NCBI RefSeq assembly: GCF_035222485.1
Contig: NC_085921.1
Coordinates: 1,736,001-1,800,000, forward strand
Origin: Podospora pseudoanserina
Lineage: Eukaryota > Ascomycota > Sordariomycetes > Sordariales > Podosporaceae
DNA: 64,000 bases
Direction of reading: 5' to 3'
This document shows, one piece after another, positions 1-11,582 of this stretch. The notes beneath the pieces were generated by a model. That model made no database searches, was not told where the DNA came from, and saw only the letters and a program-made list of their open reading frames with translations. Position numbers and translations under genes: made by a program. How positions within the stretch are numbered: the stretch's first letter is position 1; the number at the start of each line of letters is the position of its first letter.

Positions 1-1747
1 GGCGTCAAGCTGCATGAGGAATGTCTCCCATTTCTCGATAAGCTATTCCAAGATGTTAGTCTCCCATGTAGCCACTGATCATATAAACGGGTAACAAACC
101 TCTTTCTGAGCCTCAACCGCACTCTCCAAATACGTCTCCACGGCACTCTTGAAATCCTCCACCTTCTCCCTCTCAAACCTGTCCAGTTCCGCCCTCATCA
201 ACCGCCCCATATCGTCAAACAACAGCCTTGCCTGGTGAACCTTCCTCTCCGCGTCAGCAACCTCAGCACTGACCTGGTTCAGCCTGTCCTGCTGGCTCTT
301 CCCCTGTCTCAGAAGCTTATCCTGCGCCGCCTTCCGCTTCTGCATCTCCCCCTCGGCACTGTGCCAGCTGTGAAACGCCTTCTGTCTCTGCAAGAAGCTC
401 TGCTTCACACTCCCGATCAACCGGATATACTCCTCAATGATAATCCCAAAGGTCAGCACATCCTGTTGGGCCTGGCGGTCGTAAACATCACGAATGGTGA
501 GCTGCAGTTCGGATAACGCATCCAGCGGCCCCGACAGCGTAGGCGACAGTTCCACAGTAGACAAAGCATGCAAGCTCGCTGAAAAATCCCCCGCCGCCTC
601 TGCCATAGCCTTCCTCTGCAGCACCATCCCATCCATCGCCTTCAACAACGCCTTCAACTGATTCTCCAGCGCATCCAGATACACCCTCCTCTCATGAAAC
701 CAATCATCCTGCTCCACAAACTTGCTCCCCCCACCCCCAAACCCCAAGCTCCCAAGCACCCCCTTGGACTCCCCCCCCAAATTCACCTCCTTCCTCTCCT
801 TGTGCTTGACATCAATATTGAAACTCTCACTCTCCAGAAACAGCTTCAAATCCCCATCCAGCCCCAGCTGCGGATGCCCCGCAACTTTATTCAGCATCTT
901 CTCCAACGCCGCCCTCCTTGCCTCGACAAAATTACTCTCAAACCTCCCCACCGCCTGCTTCTCCGGAGGAGGCGGGACAACAACACCGGGATTGTTGCCA
1001 TGAAGCGTGGTGTAAAGCCACAAGAAATCGCGATACCGGCGCTTGACTTCGAATTCGGGGTTTTTGTACGCCTTGGAGGTAGTCTGCCATCCCGTTAACA
1101 TCCCTACCCCCCTCCACCCCCTATCCATTTCCCCTCAGTAAACATACCTTCGTCCTAACAGAATAAACGATATGACTACTAGTCAAATCCCCCACCTTGT
1201 GCGGATCCCCCACCGTGATGCTAAACACCGGCTTCGCCGCCTGCTCAACACTCACACTCGGCGGCGCCCCCGTCGTCGTCCTCACCGGGCTAGGCAACGC
1301 CCCTTGCACCGGCGGGGGCTGTCTCGGTCCAGAAGCAGCAAACAAACTGCCCTCGTCATCATCGTCATCGATCCTGTGCGGATCTGGGGGGCCGGCTCGC
1401 TTGGCACCGCCAAGAGGAGCGGGCATTGTCGTTCGGAGGGGGAGTTCTTTCGAGGGCGGCACCGGGGGGGAGACATCCTCCGTCGCGGCGGGAGTGGTCG
1501 CGGGCGGGGTAGCTGCTCCCAGAGGACCGAGGGGGTCATCTTCTACCGCTTGGAGCTGGGTCGGTTTGGCGATCAGCCGGCGGGGTGTGATTCTCGACGG
1601 GCGGGAGGAGGAAGAAGAAGATGTGGGAGCTGCCGTCGCCGGCGCGGGAGCGGTGCTGGTGGTGGTGGTCGAGGGGGTTGTGGTCGTGGTCGTGGTGTCG
1701 TCGGTCGCCTGAGAGGTGCCGGCCGAGTCGGCCCAGGGGTCCTCCAT
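1..1747 (-). CDS. vps5: Vps5/SNX1-type sorting nexin (retromer), 3' end cut by window edge
   Basis: Retromer sorting nexin that binds endosomal PI3P and drives tubule formation for endosome-to-Golgi recycling. Exons on the minus strand are 1747-1148, 1083-100 and 42 down to the edge, all in phase 0; the introns are 1084-1147 and 43-99. The first 160 or so residues are disordered and Ser/Thr/Pro-rich, starting MEDPWADSAG. A PX domain follows (VGDPHKVGDLTSSHIVYSVRTK joins across intron 1 to TTSKAYKNPEFEVKRRYRDF, the phosphoinositide-binding block). A BAR-type coiled-coil region fills the rest, ending in LIEKWETFLMQL, the usual C-terminal BAR motif. Only a short C-terminus is missing. The start at 1747 was chosen because the ORF upstream of it is low in coding character and the acidic DPW start is typical of fungal Vps5. 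Confidence 0.9.
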
Positions 1748-2310
1748 TGTTAAATGGTGGTAAACTGTTATTCGTGAGGTCGAGGTTGAAAAAGGTTGCG
1801 CAAGAAATGCTTTGAAAATGTGAGCTGGAGACAATTTACACGGCCAACACCTCTTGCTTAGTGACGTTCGATAGAGAGGGTAGGTGTCCCGGGCTCCGAG
1901 TTGGGAGGTAAGGTGTGTTGCGCAATGCAGGCAGGTAGCACATGCTCCCGACCCAGGTACCCAGGTAGGTCGTTGAACTAAGCCTTTCTTGGCAGCCATC
2001 AATGTGGGGTTCGGAGGGGGGAGCTTCCCCTTCTCCTTCCCCAGCATATCAACATCTGGTGCCATTCAAGTACATATCAACAGCGTGATACGGTTTCGTG
2101 ATTATGCAATTTCTCAACACTGCAAGAGATAGGTATTTATAAATTATTACCATATAAAAACAGCAGACCATAACGCCAGGCTCAGCTTCTCGCCCAATAA
2201 ATGTATCTGCCTCCCAAAACCGAGAACCCCTTTTCTTCCCTCGATCATGTTTTGACGCCGATATAACCCAAACGCTACTTCAAACCCCAGCTACCTCCCT
2301 TGACCTTCTC
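1748..2310. other. Intergenic: taf5 3' flank and vps5 promoter
   Basis: Both neighbours are transcribed leftwards, so this 563-bp stretch holds the taf5 terminator and the vps5 promoter. The taf5-proximal part (about 2100-2230) is AT-rich, as expected of a 3' UTR and poly(A) region. No ORF with coding character was seen. Confidence 0.6.
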
Positions 2311-5001
2311 CTAACGATCAGGGTCATAGCATCCTCCAGCCACCACCAAGTTCATCCGTGTAAACGCCACCTTCAAGACCGGAGTCTTCTTGGTAGGGAA
2401 CGCGCTGATTTGATCAGGAGTAACCTGAACCTCCTTCGACTTCTTCTTGCCAGACCCACCTCCACCTCCACCGCCACTCCCACTACCAGCCCCAGAGGTG
2501 CTCGCACCTGTAACCTGAGCAGCCTGTCCGCCGACAGTGATGGACCGGTTGTCACCAGACCCCGCCACCGCAATGCTGTCACCGGCAACAGTTATCCCAT
2601 CAGGCTGTTGACCTGGCTGGGCTGAGCCGCCGGCTAAGGGATTCGCCTTGCTGGGGTCGGCTGGCAGCTCCACATCCCAAACTCGAACCGTGCCGTCAAG
2701 CCCGCCAGAGACGAGAATATTCGACTCGGCACTGAAACTGAGAGATGGGATGCCGCCCTTCCCGTGGCCTCGCATCCTCTTGATTCGTTTGCTCTTCTCG
2801 ATATCCCAAAGGAAAATATTGCCACCTGTGTCGGCGCTGGCAAGAATCTTTCCGTTGGGAGCACACTGCAAGGCGCTGATGTAGTCGGCATGTCCGGTAT
2901 AAATTCTAACGCAGCCGCCAGTTGTGAGAGACCACATCCGAATCGACTTGTCAGTTTCGTCAGAGGCCGAGAAGACATATGTTCCGTTGGGATGCCACGC
3001 AATGGCCGAGATCGGGGTGTCATGGCCGACCATAATGCGCTGAGCCGAAGCATGATCTTGGGTGAAGATACGGACCGTCTTGTCCCATCCGGCCGTGGCA
3101 AAGTAGTGTCCGTGTGGACCCCAAAGCACGCGAAAAATAGGACCGTCGTGAGACCTGTAGATGCAGAGGCAAGACCAGGACTCGAGTGACCACAGGCGAA
3201 CCTGACCATCCATAGAACAAGACAGCAACAGCTTCGCGCTGGTGTCTACCGGCTTCCCGGACCCTTCAAGGTAGGGATTCCGGTCAAGGGAAGCGGTGGA
3301 ATCTGAGAAGGAGATACCAAAGACAGGACCCGAATGGCCAATCAGCTTCCTATTGTTGACCTTGAGGTCTTTTTCATTGTCCAGCGTTGTCCGAAGCGGT
3401 TTGCCCTCCAGATCCCAGACGCGAATGTAGGAATCAGAGGTGCCCACAGCAACTAGCTGGTGATCGTTGGAGAATTCCATGCATGAGACGCTACAAGAAT
3501 TGCGATTAGTACAATGGCCAGCCACTCACCCCTTAGCAGACCAGAAACTTACTTTCCGAGCGTGTTATGAAAGGTAAACATGCAAACTGACACAGGCACT
3601 CCAACTCCCCCAGTACGACCCTCAATCAGGAACCTGTCGCGGTTCTCGCGCACCTTTTGCATCTCCATGACGACATCCCTGGCTCGCGATTGTGGGAGAG
3701 GTAGGTCAGCTCGCGATGGAACGTCGTCACCCTCTTCTTGCTTGATGCGTTTGTCAAACACTTCGACCAAGCTGGGTCGGCCGTCCACCGGTGGGTGCGA
3801 CTGGTCTTCTTCCTCAAGTTCAATGCGAACGTCATCTCTAAGCTCGGGTTCCATAGGCAATGGGCCTAGTTTCAACTTGGCTGTGTTGTCGAGGACGTCG
3901 CGATTCGCAACGCCAGTGAAGACGCCGGGAATGCCCTCTTGCGCGTCAATCTCGTCCAACTCACGGTTTTGGGTCCGACGGTAAACGGCCTCGAAACTAT
4001 AAGGCTCGATCGGACCACGTGAGCTGTTGTCGATTGCGCAGAAGGTTTGAAGAATGTAGATGATGGTGCTTCCGCCTGAATCGGAATCGCGCTGGAGGAA
4101 CTGAAACAGGTTGAGGGTCAGAGTATTATTCAGCGGAATCCGGTATTTGTTCTCCTTATACAACTTGATCGTGGGGTCCTCGTTCATGTGCTGTGGCAGG
4201 GTGACAGTGCTGAGCAACCTCAGTGTGTCATGGTGAACTGTCTCAAAGTGTGGCCGGAGAGTCGCAAGATAAGTTTTTGAATCCTCATGGTAGCCCTGGC
4301 CAACAAGCTCCAGATAGGAGTAGACGAAGATGGGCCACAGAAGCTTCTCAAGCTCAAACTTGTAGATGTCCAAGTTGTTGTCGATCCAGTTCTTGATGAG
4401 AATGAACGCCTTGAGGTACCTCTTTGGGTCGGCGGGATCTTGGCCTCGGTTTGCTGGTCTCCCATCTGGACCGAGATGGGCAGTCTCGATGCGAAAGACA
4501 GCCTCAGTCTTGGTGAAACCCTTTTTCTTCAGATAGTCGGTAACCTGATAAATGGCCCGCGCGTTAGCATCATTACCAACCGGCTTCACCTTTCTCTCCG
4601 CCGCTTGACTGCTTTGTACATAATAGCGGTTACGAGCTTCCACGACTTGTTGGGTACTCATCGTTGGCCTGCTCTGAGAACTTCAAGTTCTCAACAAGGT
4701 TGAATGGGGCGTTATTAGTCGAAGATATCGACTCTGAAATGTAAAATGGCGTTCGATGGCGGTTGAGGATGGGGCCAGAACGACGGAAACGGTGTGGCTT
4801 TAGGGTAGCGAATGAAGGAGTTGGGGCAGAACAACGAGAGCAGAGAAAACAACCTACAATCTGATTGAGGTTCTGTGCTGATGGGGTGCTGGTCGTCGCC
4901 GGCTGTGAGGGAGCAGGTGCACCACCTGCCGACTGTGGCTGCCCCGAATATGAGGCGCTAGGCGGGGCCTGACCTGTTGGTTGAGGTGGGGGGTTTGACA
5001 T
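2311..5001 (-). CDS. taf5: TFIID/SAGA subunit TAF5 (WD40)
   Basis: WD-repeat scaffold shared by TFIID and SAGA. Exons are 5001-4858, 4673-3553 and 3490-2311, giving 814 aa; introns are 4674-4857 and 3491-3552. Residues 1-48 are a Pro/Ser/Gln-rich leader. A LisH-like motif follows ([20 protein letters not shown]), then the TAF5 NTD2 domain ([20 protein letters not shown], then [17 protein letters not shown]). An acidic linker precedes about six or seven WD40 repeats in the C-terminal half, with clear endings such as [38 protein letters not shown] and GTVRVWDV. A Gly/Ser-rich insert interrupts the last repeats before the end, [11 protein letters not shown]. The gene lies head-to-head with med11. 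The exact 3' splice site of intron 1 is the least certain junction. Confidence 0.92.
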
Positions 5002-5619
5002 GATGAATGCTGGGACGAAAGATAATAGATAATAATAAGAATTGAAGCAAAAGTGGGCGTTGGAGAGAGATCACACACTTGGCGGGGTCGCGCTTCCCCA
5101 ACGCGCTCTACTTCATGAACCAGACGTCTTCTCCGAAGCCAGCGCAAAGCTTGGAGAGTTTTGATATCTCTGAATCGAGTTTTATCGTGATCTAATCGTT
5201 TGAGCTGTTTGTAAGATAAGCAGCACTTAGTTTTGATGTGCCTGGTGAGTGAAGATATACGACTATGTATCTCTTCAACTTATACTCGACCGCTGTCTCC
5301 GTCTCACAGTGATTGAATGGATCGAGGTGAACCGACCGCGGAGTTTTCCGCGTTTGTGTCGAGGCAACTCCCTGTCTGAGGCCCGTGCTCGAGCTCCACC
5401 CCTTGCCGTTTTAGCGCAAAGACCCTGGTCCTAGCTTCACGTCACATTCACTTTCGCGGGGCAGCTCTGAGCTCGCGATCTTGAACTCTGCCATAAGCAG
5501 CCGCCTCTTTTTACTCACAACACCAGATTCTTCGCACATCAACTTCTTAGCAAACAACCACGATCCAAACAATCACCACTCACTCACCCACCCCGGCACA
5601 CCAACAACCAACCGCAACC
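5002..5619. promoter_or_regulatory. Shared divergent promoter region of taf5 and med11
   Basis: These 618 bp separate the start codons of taf5 (leftward) and med11 (rightward) and must contain both promoters and 5' UTRs. The med11 side (5500-5619) is CA/CT-rich, typical of fungal 5' leaders. No TATA box or family-specific operator could be assigned with confidence. Confidence 0.6.
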
Positions 5620-6174
5620 ATGAACCCCCAACAACCAATCGACATCCACACCCCCTTCACCCTCCCCGAACACCTCTCCCACCTCGCCTCCACGGACCGC
5701 GACATCACCTCCCTCCTAACCCCCGTAATAGCCTCCCTAACCGCCCTCTCCCCCCCCTCCCCAACCAGTCCCAACGCCCCCCAAGAAGCCTTCAAATCAG
5801 CCCAAACATCCTACTTCCGCACCATCGACCGCATATCTAAACACCTCAACCGACAAATCTACGCCCTCGAAGAAGCAAACATCATCTCCCTCGCCGCCAC
5901 CTCCTCCAACCAACAACCCTCCCAATCTGCCGAAAACCCCGACTCCCAACCCGGCGCATCTCAGCCCGACGGCACCAAGGATACCAAGAAAGTCGCCCGC
6001 CTCGACCCAGACGGAACAGGCAAATACGGCAAGCTCGACGTCGGAAGGCTGAACTTGGCTTCGTCAACGACAGAGAGGGACGTCGAGGCCGAGACCTGGG
6101 AGAGGGTCAAGGCGCATTTTGCTGGTATGGCCGAGGCCCAGGGGGTGAATACCGGTGACAGGATGCAGGAGTAG
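5620..6174 (+). CDS. med11: Mediator complex subunit 11
   Basis: Head-module subunit of Mediator, which bridges activators and RNA polymerase II. It is intronless and 184 aa as annotated. The N-terminal helical region carries the Med11 pattern: a first helix LPEHLSHLASTDRDITSLL, then FKSAQTSYFRTIDRISKHL followed by NRQIYALEEANIISL. The C-terminal third is a low-complexity linker and a helix (TTERDVEAETWERVKAHFAGM). It is the head-to-head neighbour of taf5. The stop is TAG at 6172-6174. The reading frame remains open for another 113 codons beyond this stop, described in a separate entry, so the annotated C-terminus may not be the only one. Confidence 0.8.
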   Translation: MNPQQPIDIHTPFTLPEHLSHLASTDRDITSLLTPVIASLTALSPPSPTSPNAPQEAFKSAQTSYFRTIDRISKHLNRQIYALEEANIISLAATSSNQQPSQSAENPDSQPGASQPDGTKDTKKVARLDPDGTGKYGKLDVGRLNLASSTTERDVEAETWERVKAHFAGMAEAQGVNTGDRMQE

Positions 6175-6516
6175 GATCACCGTCGTCGGTCTGTCACTTT
6201 GGGAAGGGAGGAAGGCGTCGTGGTAAGGGAGTTGGTAGGTGGTGAGCGCCATCGCTCGGTGGCTTTGGGGCGAGAGGAGGGTGTTGTTTTACAGAGAGAG
6301 GGGGTGGATATTATCAAGGAAGAGGATAATATCGAGTATGGCGCTTTCATCAAACAAGAGGCTATCACCGACAATGGTGTCGCCATCAAACAAGAGGGTG
6401 AGGACAGCTTAGAAGTCCACATCAAGCAAGAGGATATACAATGGCCGTCGTCTAAACACTCAGAGAGACGAGTCGATTTTCCGGCAACTCACATCAGAGA
6501 GAAGGGATCGCCATAG
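6175..6516 (+). other. Candidate in-frame coding extension after the med11 stop
   Basis: Directly after the med11 TAG the same frame continues without a stop to TAG at 6514-6516 and contains no ATG of its own. Two 12-codon copies (6187-6222 and 6253-6288) encode RSV(T/A)LGREEGVV. They differ at nine synonymous codons and only one non-synonymous codon (Thr/Ala), a pattern expected of protein-coding DNA. Four lysines in SUMO-type contexts follow (IKEED, IKQEA, IKQEG, IKQED). Possible readings are stop-codon readthrough, an unrecognised splice that skips the TAG, a recent truncation of med11, or an assembly error. The only phase-correct intron I can find that removes the TAG (GTGAAT to TAG ending at 6174) would be 30 nt, which is too short for this genome's introns. 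Confidence 0.5.
6313..6456 (+). repeat. Four 36-bp units each encoding an IKxE (SUMO-consensus) motif
   Basis: The lysine codons of four ATC-AAR-SAA-GAG motifs begin at 6316, 6352, 6388 and 6424, exactly 36 bp (12 codons) apart. The IKxE core is preserved while the rest of each unit has diverged. The AAG/AAA alternation is synonymous. Several units are followed by acidic residues (IKEEDNIE, IKQEGEDSLE), a context known to favour SUMO conjugation. Confidence 0.8.
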
Positions 6517-6764
6517 ATGGAGAGGGTGCATTGCTTGCGGGGCATATACATTGGACAACAGGCGTTAGAGATATTTGCATTTCACTGGAGTTTTACCATG
6601 GAGATACCCAGACATCAGGAGAGTCACAGCCATGGCCTCATAGAGAATCAGAGATGGAGACGCAGTAAAACTCTTGGTTGTTTGTCTCATCTAAAGCTGC
6701 CTTTTCTGTCTAGAAAGTGATACCACTGACCCGCTCTTTCAGCCCATGAACTCATCCCCCCTGT

Positions 6765-7439
6765 TCAGGTCGACTTGACATGCTCCTTGCAAATCCGATC
6801 ATACGCCCCGCCAGCAACAAAGCCAGTAGCATTGGTAGAAACCAAGGCCGACTCGGGGATGCTATAATATTTTCACTTTCTGTAAGCCCCCATCCACCAC
6901 CCATCAAGATCACAAAAAACTTACACAGCATCAAACAGATTACACTTCATCGTCTCCCCCCTCCCCTTCTCGTCACGAGCCTCAAACCAGACAAAATACC
7001 CATTGCACTCCTCCTCGGCATTGCACAAAAACTGGCACTTCCACGCCCCAAACTGTCCCTCGGCCGAGCTGTACCCGAACCAGTGAGGGCCAGAGACGAG
7101 GTGCTTCTTATACCAAGTCTTTTCGACTTGGTAGCTGGTGGTCTTGTTGGAAGAAGTGATGAGGGTGTAATCTCCAATGTTGAACCCGCTGTCGTCGTTG
7201 GAGGAGGCGGCGGGGCCGGTGGTGCAAGCTGCTGGGGCGGGGAAGGCAGCGGTGCCTGTTTCGAGGTAGCTTCTCGAGGAGTGGGGGTGAAAGGAGCGGT
7301 AGACTTCCTGGGGAGGGGAGGAGGGGACGGATTTGTAGATTTCGGTGTCGGAGTCGGTGGGGTTCAGGGAGATTAACTTGGGGGATAGGAGGGGGGTGGC
7401 GGCGGCGAGGGTCGCCAGGAGGAGGGCTTTGAGGATCAT
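6765..7439 (-). CDS. Small secreted cysteine-containing protein (Apple/PAN-like)
   Basis: Exons are 7439-6925 and 6861-6765 (intron 6862-6924, CTG-TG^GTAAGT donor), giving 203 aa. The N-terminus MILKALLLATLAAATPL is a clear signal peptide. A Ser/Pro-rich stretch follows, then a C-terminal domain with about five cysteines: DYTLITSSNKTTSY..., a Trp/Tyr-rich block, then CQFLCNAEEECNGYFVWFE, CNLFDAVI and GGAYDRICKEH. The pattern EECNGYFVW...CNLFD...AYDRIC resembles the Apple/PAN-like domain of fungal secreted proteins. The spliced end (VIPESALVSTNATGF...) restores the last cysteine. Its role is unknown; cell-wall or environmental binding is a guess. Confidence 0.75.
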
Positions 7440-8434
7440 TTCAGGTGTGGGATTGGTGGTTGTAGGTAGGAAGTTGAGTGAGGGTGAGAGTTGTTCGTTC
7501 CTAAAACCAGGTAGTTAAGAAGTTGAGGTTAAATGTGAATTGTAGGTCTCCAAGTTTGGTAAGAGAAGATGGAATTGTTCAGGCCGAAGTTGTAAACAGA
7601 AGTTGGTAGAGAACCTGAAGTCGAGGACTGCCAGATGGTGAGCCAAGAAAGCCGGCAGAGCCAGGGGAAGGAAAGAACGACTTTGAGTATGGTACAGTCA
7701 CCGCCCTGAATAAAGGAGCCGAGCTTTCTGTGAGACTGCTCGTGCCTCCCTGAGATAGATCCTTTGCCTTGTCAATGTGACCAAAGAAACAAGCTACCTC
7801 ACAATTGGCCGCCATTAACGTTCACGGGTCTCGAAGACGTCTACACTGGTGCGCTATCATCAAGGAAGCTCCTCAATTGCTAGTGACTGAGCAGTTCTTC
7901 AAACCATACTCAACATTCGTCTCACTTGTCGAGTCTTGCCAACCCAGTCTTCGTCCTCCTGTCCAAGAGAGCAAGTGCCACAAGAGTTCCGTCCGTATAC
8001 CTATTTCTCTCTACCCTTATCGCTCCTTTCGTAGTAGAAGTATACCCCTAAGGTTCACAGCAGCACAATGACAGGTTCCACAAAGAAAATACCAAACGGG
8101 TGTAACACCCGGTGCCTGATCATGTTCGATCTGTGCTTGACTGCCTTTAATAAAGAATGACAGGATATTCCTGTCCTTGAGGCGAAATGGGTGCTGCCGG
8201 CACTTTACATGAGACCGAAATAGCAAACAACCCCTGACACAAGGTGAGCCATGGCAAAACATGCAAACATCTGCTCAAAACTCCGCAATGTTTGCTCAAT
8301 CTTTTACGTAACATCTGAAAGGTCAATTAGGTTTCATACACCATATCGATACCTAGGAATACTCCAGGCACACTGAACACCACAACTCACGCTTCCCATC
8401 TTCCCCCCTGCTCTCACACCCTGCTCATCTTATT
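7440..8434. other. Intergenic
   Basis: About 1 kb between the start of the secreted-protein gene and the stop of pff1. It holds the promoter of the former. Short ORFs at 7579-7815 and 7805-8071 have no recognisable domain or codon signal. Nothing else was seen. Confidence 0.5.
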
Positions 8435-11400
8435 CTACACCGAAAACCCCTTCCGTCCCTCTACCAACCCCTCCGCAAACTTTGTAATCGCCGCCCAAAC
8501 AGGTGAATATCTCAATCCCTCATCCAATGCAGGAATAGTCCCCGCCTCATTAGCATCACTCCAAGCACAAACCACCTGTCCCTCCAACTTCTCAGCATCC
8601 TTCCACTCAACATCAACAACCCACCTCTCCCCTCTCTGCCGATGCCACAGCTTCAACTGCTTAATCCCACCCTCAGGGAACTGCCCAAATCTATCATCCC
8701 ATTCCGAACCTCCCTGAACATTGAATCCCGAGATGGGCTGCTTAAACTCCAAGAAGCATGCCTTGGTATTGTCGGCCTCGATCTCCAGCTGGGCCTTGTT
8801 CCCCTCACCGCGCGTGGCAGTGACAGTAGCAAGGCTCTTGTAGATCTCCTCAATTGGCGTGTCCTCCTCAGGAGTCTCACTTCCCAGCCGAGGGGCAACA
8901 TCGACCCCGTCATAGCAACAACTGACCAGCTCCGCCCGCTTCGACTCCCCACAGCTAACATTCCTCCCCGAAGCCGACGGCAGCTCAGCAATGATCTTGT
9001 GAACATACTCATCCACCCCGTTATAGCACACCCGGTTATCCGCCGTGTCGAGATCGATCTGTTGAACAAAGTACACCTTGTACCGACTTTCCTCTGAAAA
9101 CGGGAAAGCCACCAAGTTGTAAATCAGCGTGCCAACAAATACCACCAACAAGAAAACCGGAATATGATGGCTAATCCGATGAATGACCGGCGTAATGGGC
9201 AGCAGAACCAACACCGTAAAGGCGAAAACAATCAAATACGGCAGCAGCAAGTTGCTCCCATCAGCACCAGTCTGATGAACAGCATCCACGAGCATCAATC
9301 CCGTCTGCGCCCCCAGGATAATCGTAAACGGCCCCAGAATCAAAAACTGGAAAAACCACAGCCAAGAAGGCAAGCGTCCAGACCAAGCCTGCTCATGCTC
9401 AAACGGCTCGTCGCCATCCTGCCCGTACTTGCGAGCTCCATTGACCAACGCTGTGATCGAACGGCGATACGTCGTAGCAAAGGTCGTGCGGAAGTGCTCG
9501 CTCGTGGCATTACCACCGCCCACCAACGGCGTGCGCTCAGTCGGTACTGCCGCGTCTTCGTCGTCCGTGTCGTTACCGTCTCCCTGGCGCAGAGTGGAAG
9601 CATTCGAGTCCCGCGTGGCGGGCGGCACTAGAGATGGTTGGTGAGGGATCTGCGGCAATGGGGGAGGGGATTCAGTACGAGTATTGTTGTTGCCCGACTG
9701 GGGCTGGTAATAATCGTGAACCTCATGATCCTCCCGAACTTGCTGACCCCAGGCGGTCTTCTTGGGCAAGGCAAAGAGCTCGCAGAGAGTGAGGAAGGTG
9801 GTCAGGCAGACAGCGGTCTGTAGGAAGACGATGGGGTAGCCGGCACCGAGCTTGAAGCGATCTTCCGTCACGGTTACCGCAACGAGGGTAGCCCAGCCGA
9901 GGATGAACAACCAAATGTTGACATAGCCCCGGTGAAGCGCACTGGGTCTGGCAAAGTTGGCGCCGCGCATAATGGACCAGAAGGTGAAGTAGAAGAGGGA
10001 GAAGATCATAGCGATCCTGCTCGTTGTTAGCCACACCATCCCCCATTAATCCCCAAGAGAGAAACTTACACAGAATACCGATGACTGTAGATAATGAAAG
10101 GATTCACTTTCCTCATCAAGAAGGCCACCGCAAGCGACAGCGCCCCAGAAACAATAAACGCGAAGGGGAACCGAAAAGCACCTTTCCACCCGCCGACCAA
10201 CACTGGCTCAAAGTCAGGCTGATCATACGTCCTGACGCTTGAGGTGAAAAAGTAGTACTTGTCCAGTTTGTGAAGGATGTACGTGGCCAACACCAAGATC
10301 AGAGGTGTGGCCACCAGCACTGTCAGCGACCAGGCAAACATGCCTCTCAGGCCAAAATTGACGAACCCCTTGCCAAAGAGATCAAACCACACTCCATTGC
10401 TTGGGCTGCCATTGCGGACCTTGTTGCGGGCGCCATCAGGCCGAGCGCCAACAAAGGTATCCCCAGTATCCCCCGAGAGCTTACTGGTCGTGTGGATAGC
10501 CGCGCTGAGCATATGCCAAAGACTGGCCTTCGACGTGTGAGTAGCATCGTCCCTATTGGTGTGGTATCTCGATCTAGGCTTGAAGAAAGCAAGGTCGAGT
10601 CCTCGCTGCCCATACACATCGTAAAGCACCGAGTAGTCAGTACCGCTCCTGATGAACCCAAGCCCAAAGGCATCAGAAGCAATGACCGTGCCGAAGGGGT
10701 CCGAAGTCCCAGCATACGCAGCCGTGACCTCTCTGTCCGTAGTCCGGAAAAGATTTGCCCGTCCTCCAGCACCGGCACCCTCAAGATTCAAGAACGTATG
10801 GATATACGGATTCAACGGGTGCTGTCCCAGCGCTCTCGCACCGTACAGGTAATCCTCCTCGCCATTGTTAAGCATCACCACAATGCCCCTTTCCGGCTGG
10901 TGATCCGGGTGAGCAAAGTACTTGATCACCTGCAGGCAGGTAACAACACCCATGCCGTCATCCGTAGCACCATACCCAGTCGAAACCCTATCACCATCAT
11001 CAGTATCACCAACCCCTCAAAACATCACCCATCGTAAAGAACTCACGAGTCGTAATGCGCATTAACCAACACCAAGCCCCTCTCATTCTTTCTCACCCCC
11101 TCCACCTCTCCCCCCTCAGCACTCCTCCTCCACCAATCCCCCTCATCATCCCCCTTCCCCCTAACATAAACCAAAATATTCGTCCCCTCAAAATACGCCG
11201 CCACCTGAGCACTACCTGGCGTAGGCACCACGCTCCCCGCCATCAAACCCGTAACATTGCTCCTCAAATCATCAAAAACCGTCACATTTCCCTTCTTCCC
11301 ACCCACCCCACTCCCCTCCAATATTTCCCCCACCCTCCCCAGCAAATACCCCCTCACCTCCTCGTTAAACCTGCTGTTATACGGATGATACCCCCTCGTG

Positions 11401-11582
11401 ATCCTCGTCAGGTCCAGCCACGCCTCCGTCAGGTTCACCCCCTCAATTTTGCCATCGTCCGCCGCCGCCGGCGCAGGGGGGACCGTCTCGTTGATGATGA
11501 CAATCGGGATCAGCAGGGCGAGGTAGACCAGCGTCGTCCAAAACGTCACCGGCCCCGGCCGGAACGAGATGGGGTTGATCAT
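8435..11582 (-). CDS. pff1: Vacuolar membrane protease, M28 family (FXNA-like)
   Basis: Multi-spanning vacuolar zinc aminopeptidase-like protease. Exons are 11582-11047, 10987-10070 and 10016-8435, giving 1011 aa; introns are 10988-11046 and 10017-10069. A single N-terminal membrane segment follows [16 protein letters not shown] lumenal M28 domain comes next, with metal/catalytic motifs NAHYDS (His176), GATDDGMG (Asp188/189) and LNNGEEDYL (Glu222/223). Several membrane segments occupy the middle, split by an acidic cytosolic loop ([16 protein letters not shown] onward). The C-terminal lumenal domain contains many charged residues. The start at 11582 (MINPIS) is preferred over an in-frame Met six codons upstream because this N-terminus is the conserved one. 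Length is normal for the fungal family. Confidence 0.92.

Noticed and set aside
6125-6174. A 50-bp intron (GTATGG to TAG) removing the med11 stop
   Set aside because: It would join exons out of phase with the downstream tail frame, and no branch-site motif lies in a usual position.
7579-7815. 78-codon minus-strand ORF upstream of the secreted-protein gene
   Set aside because: No domain, signal or splice continuity; best explained by chance.
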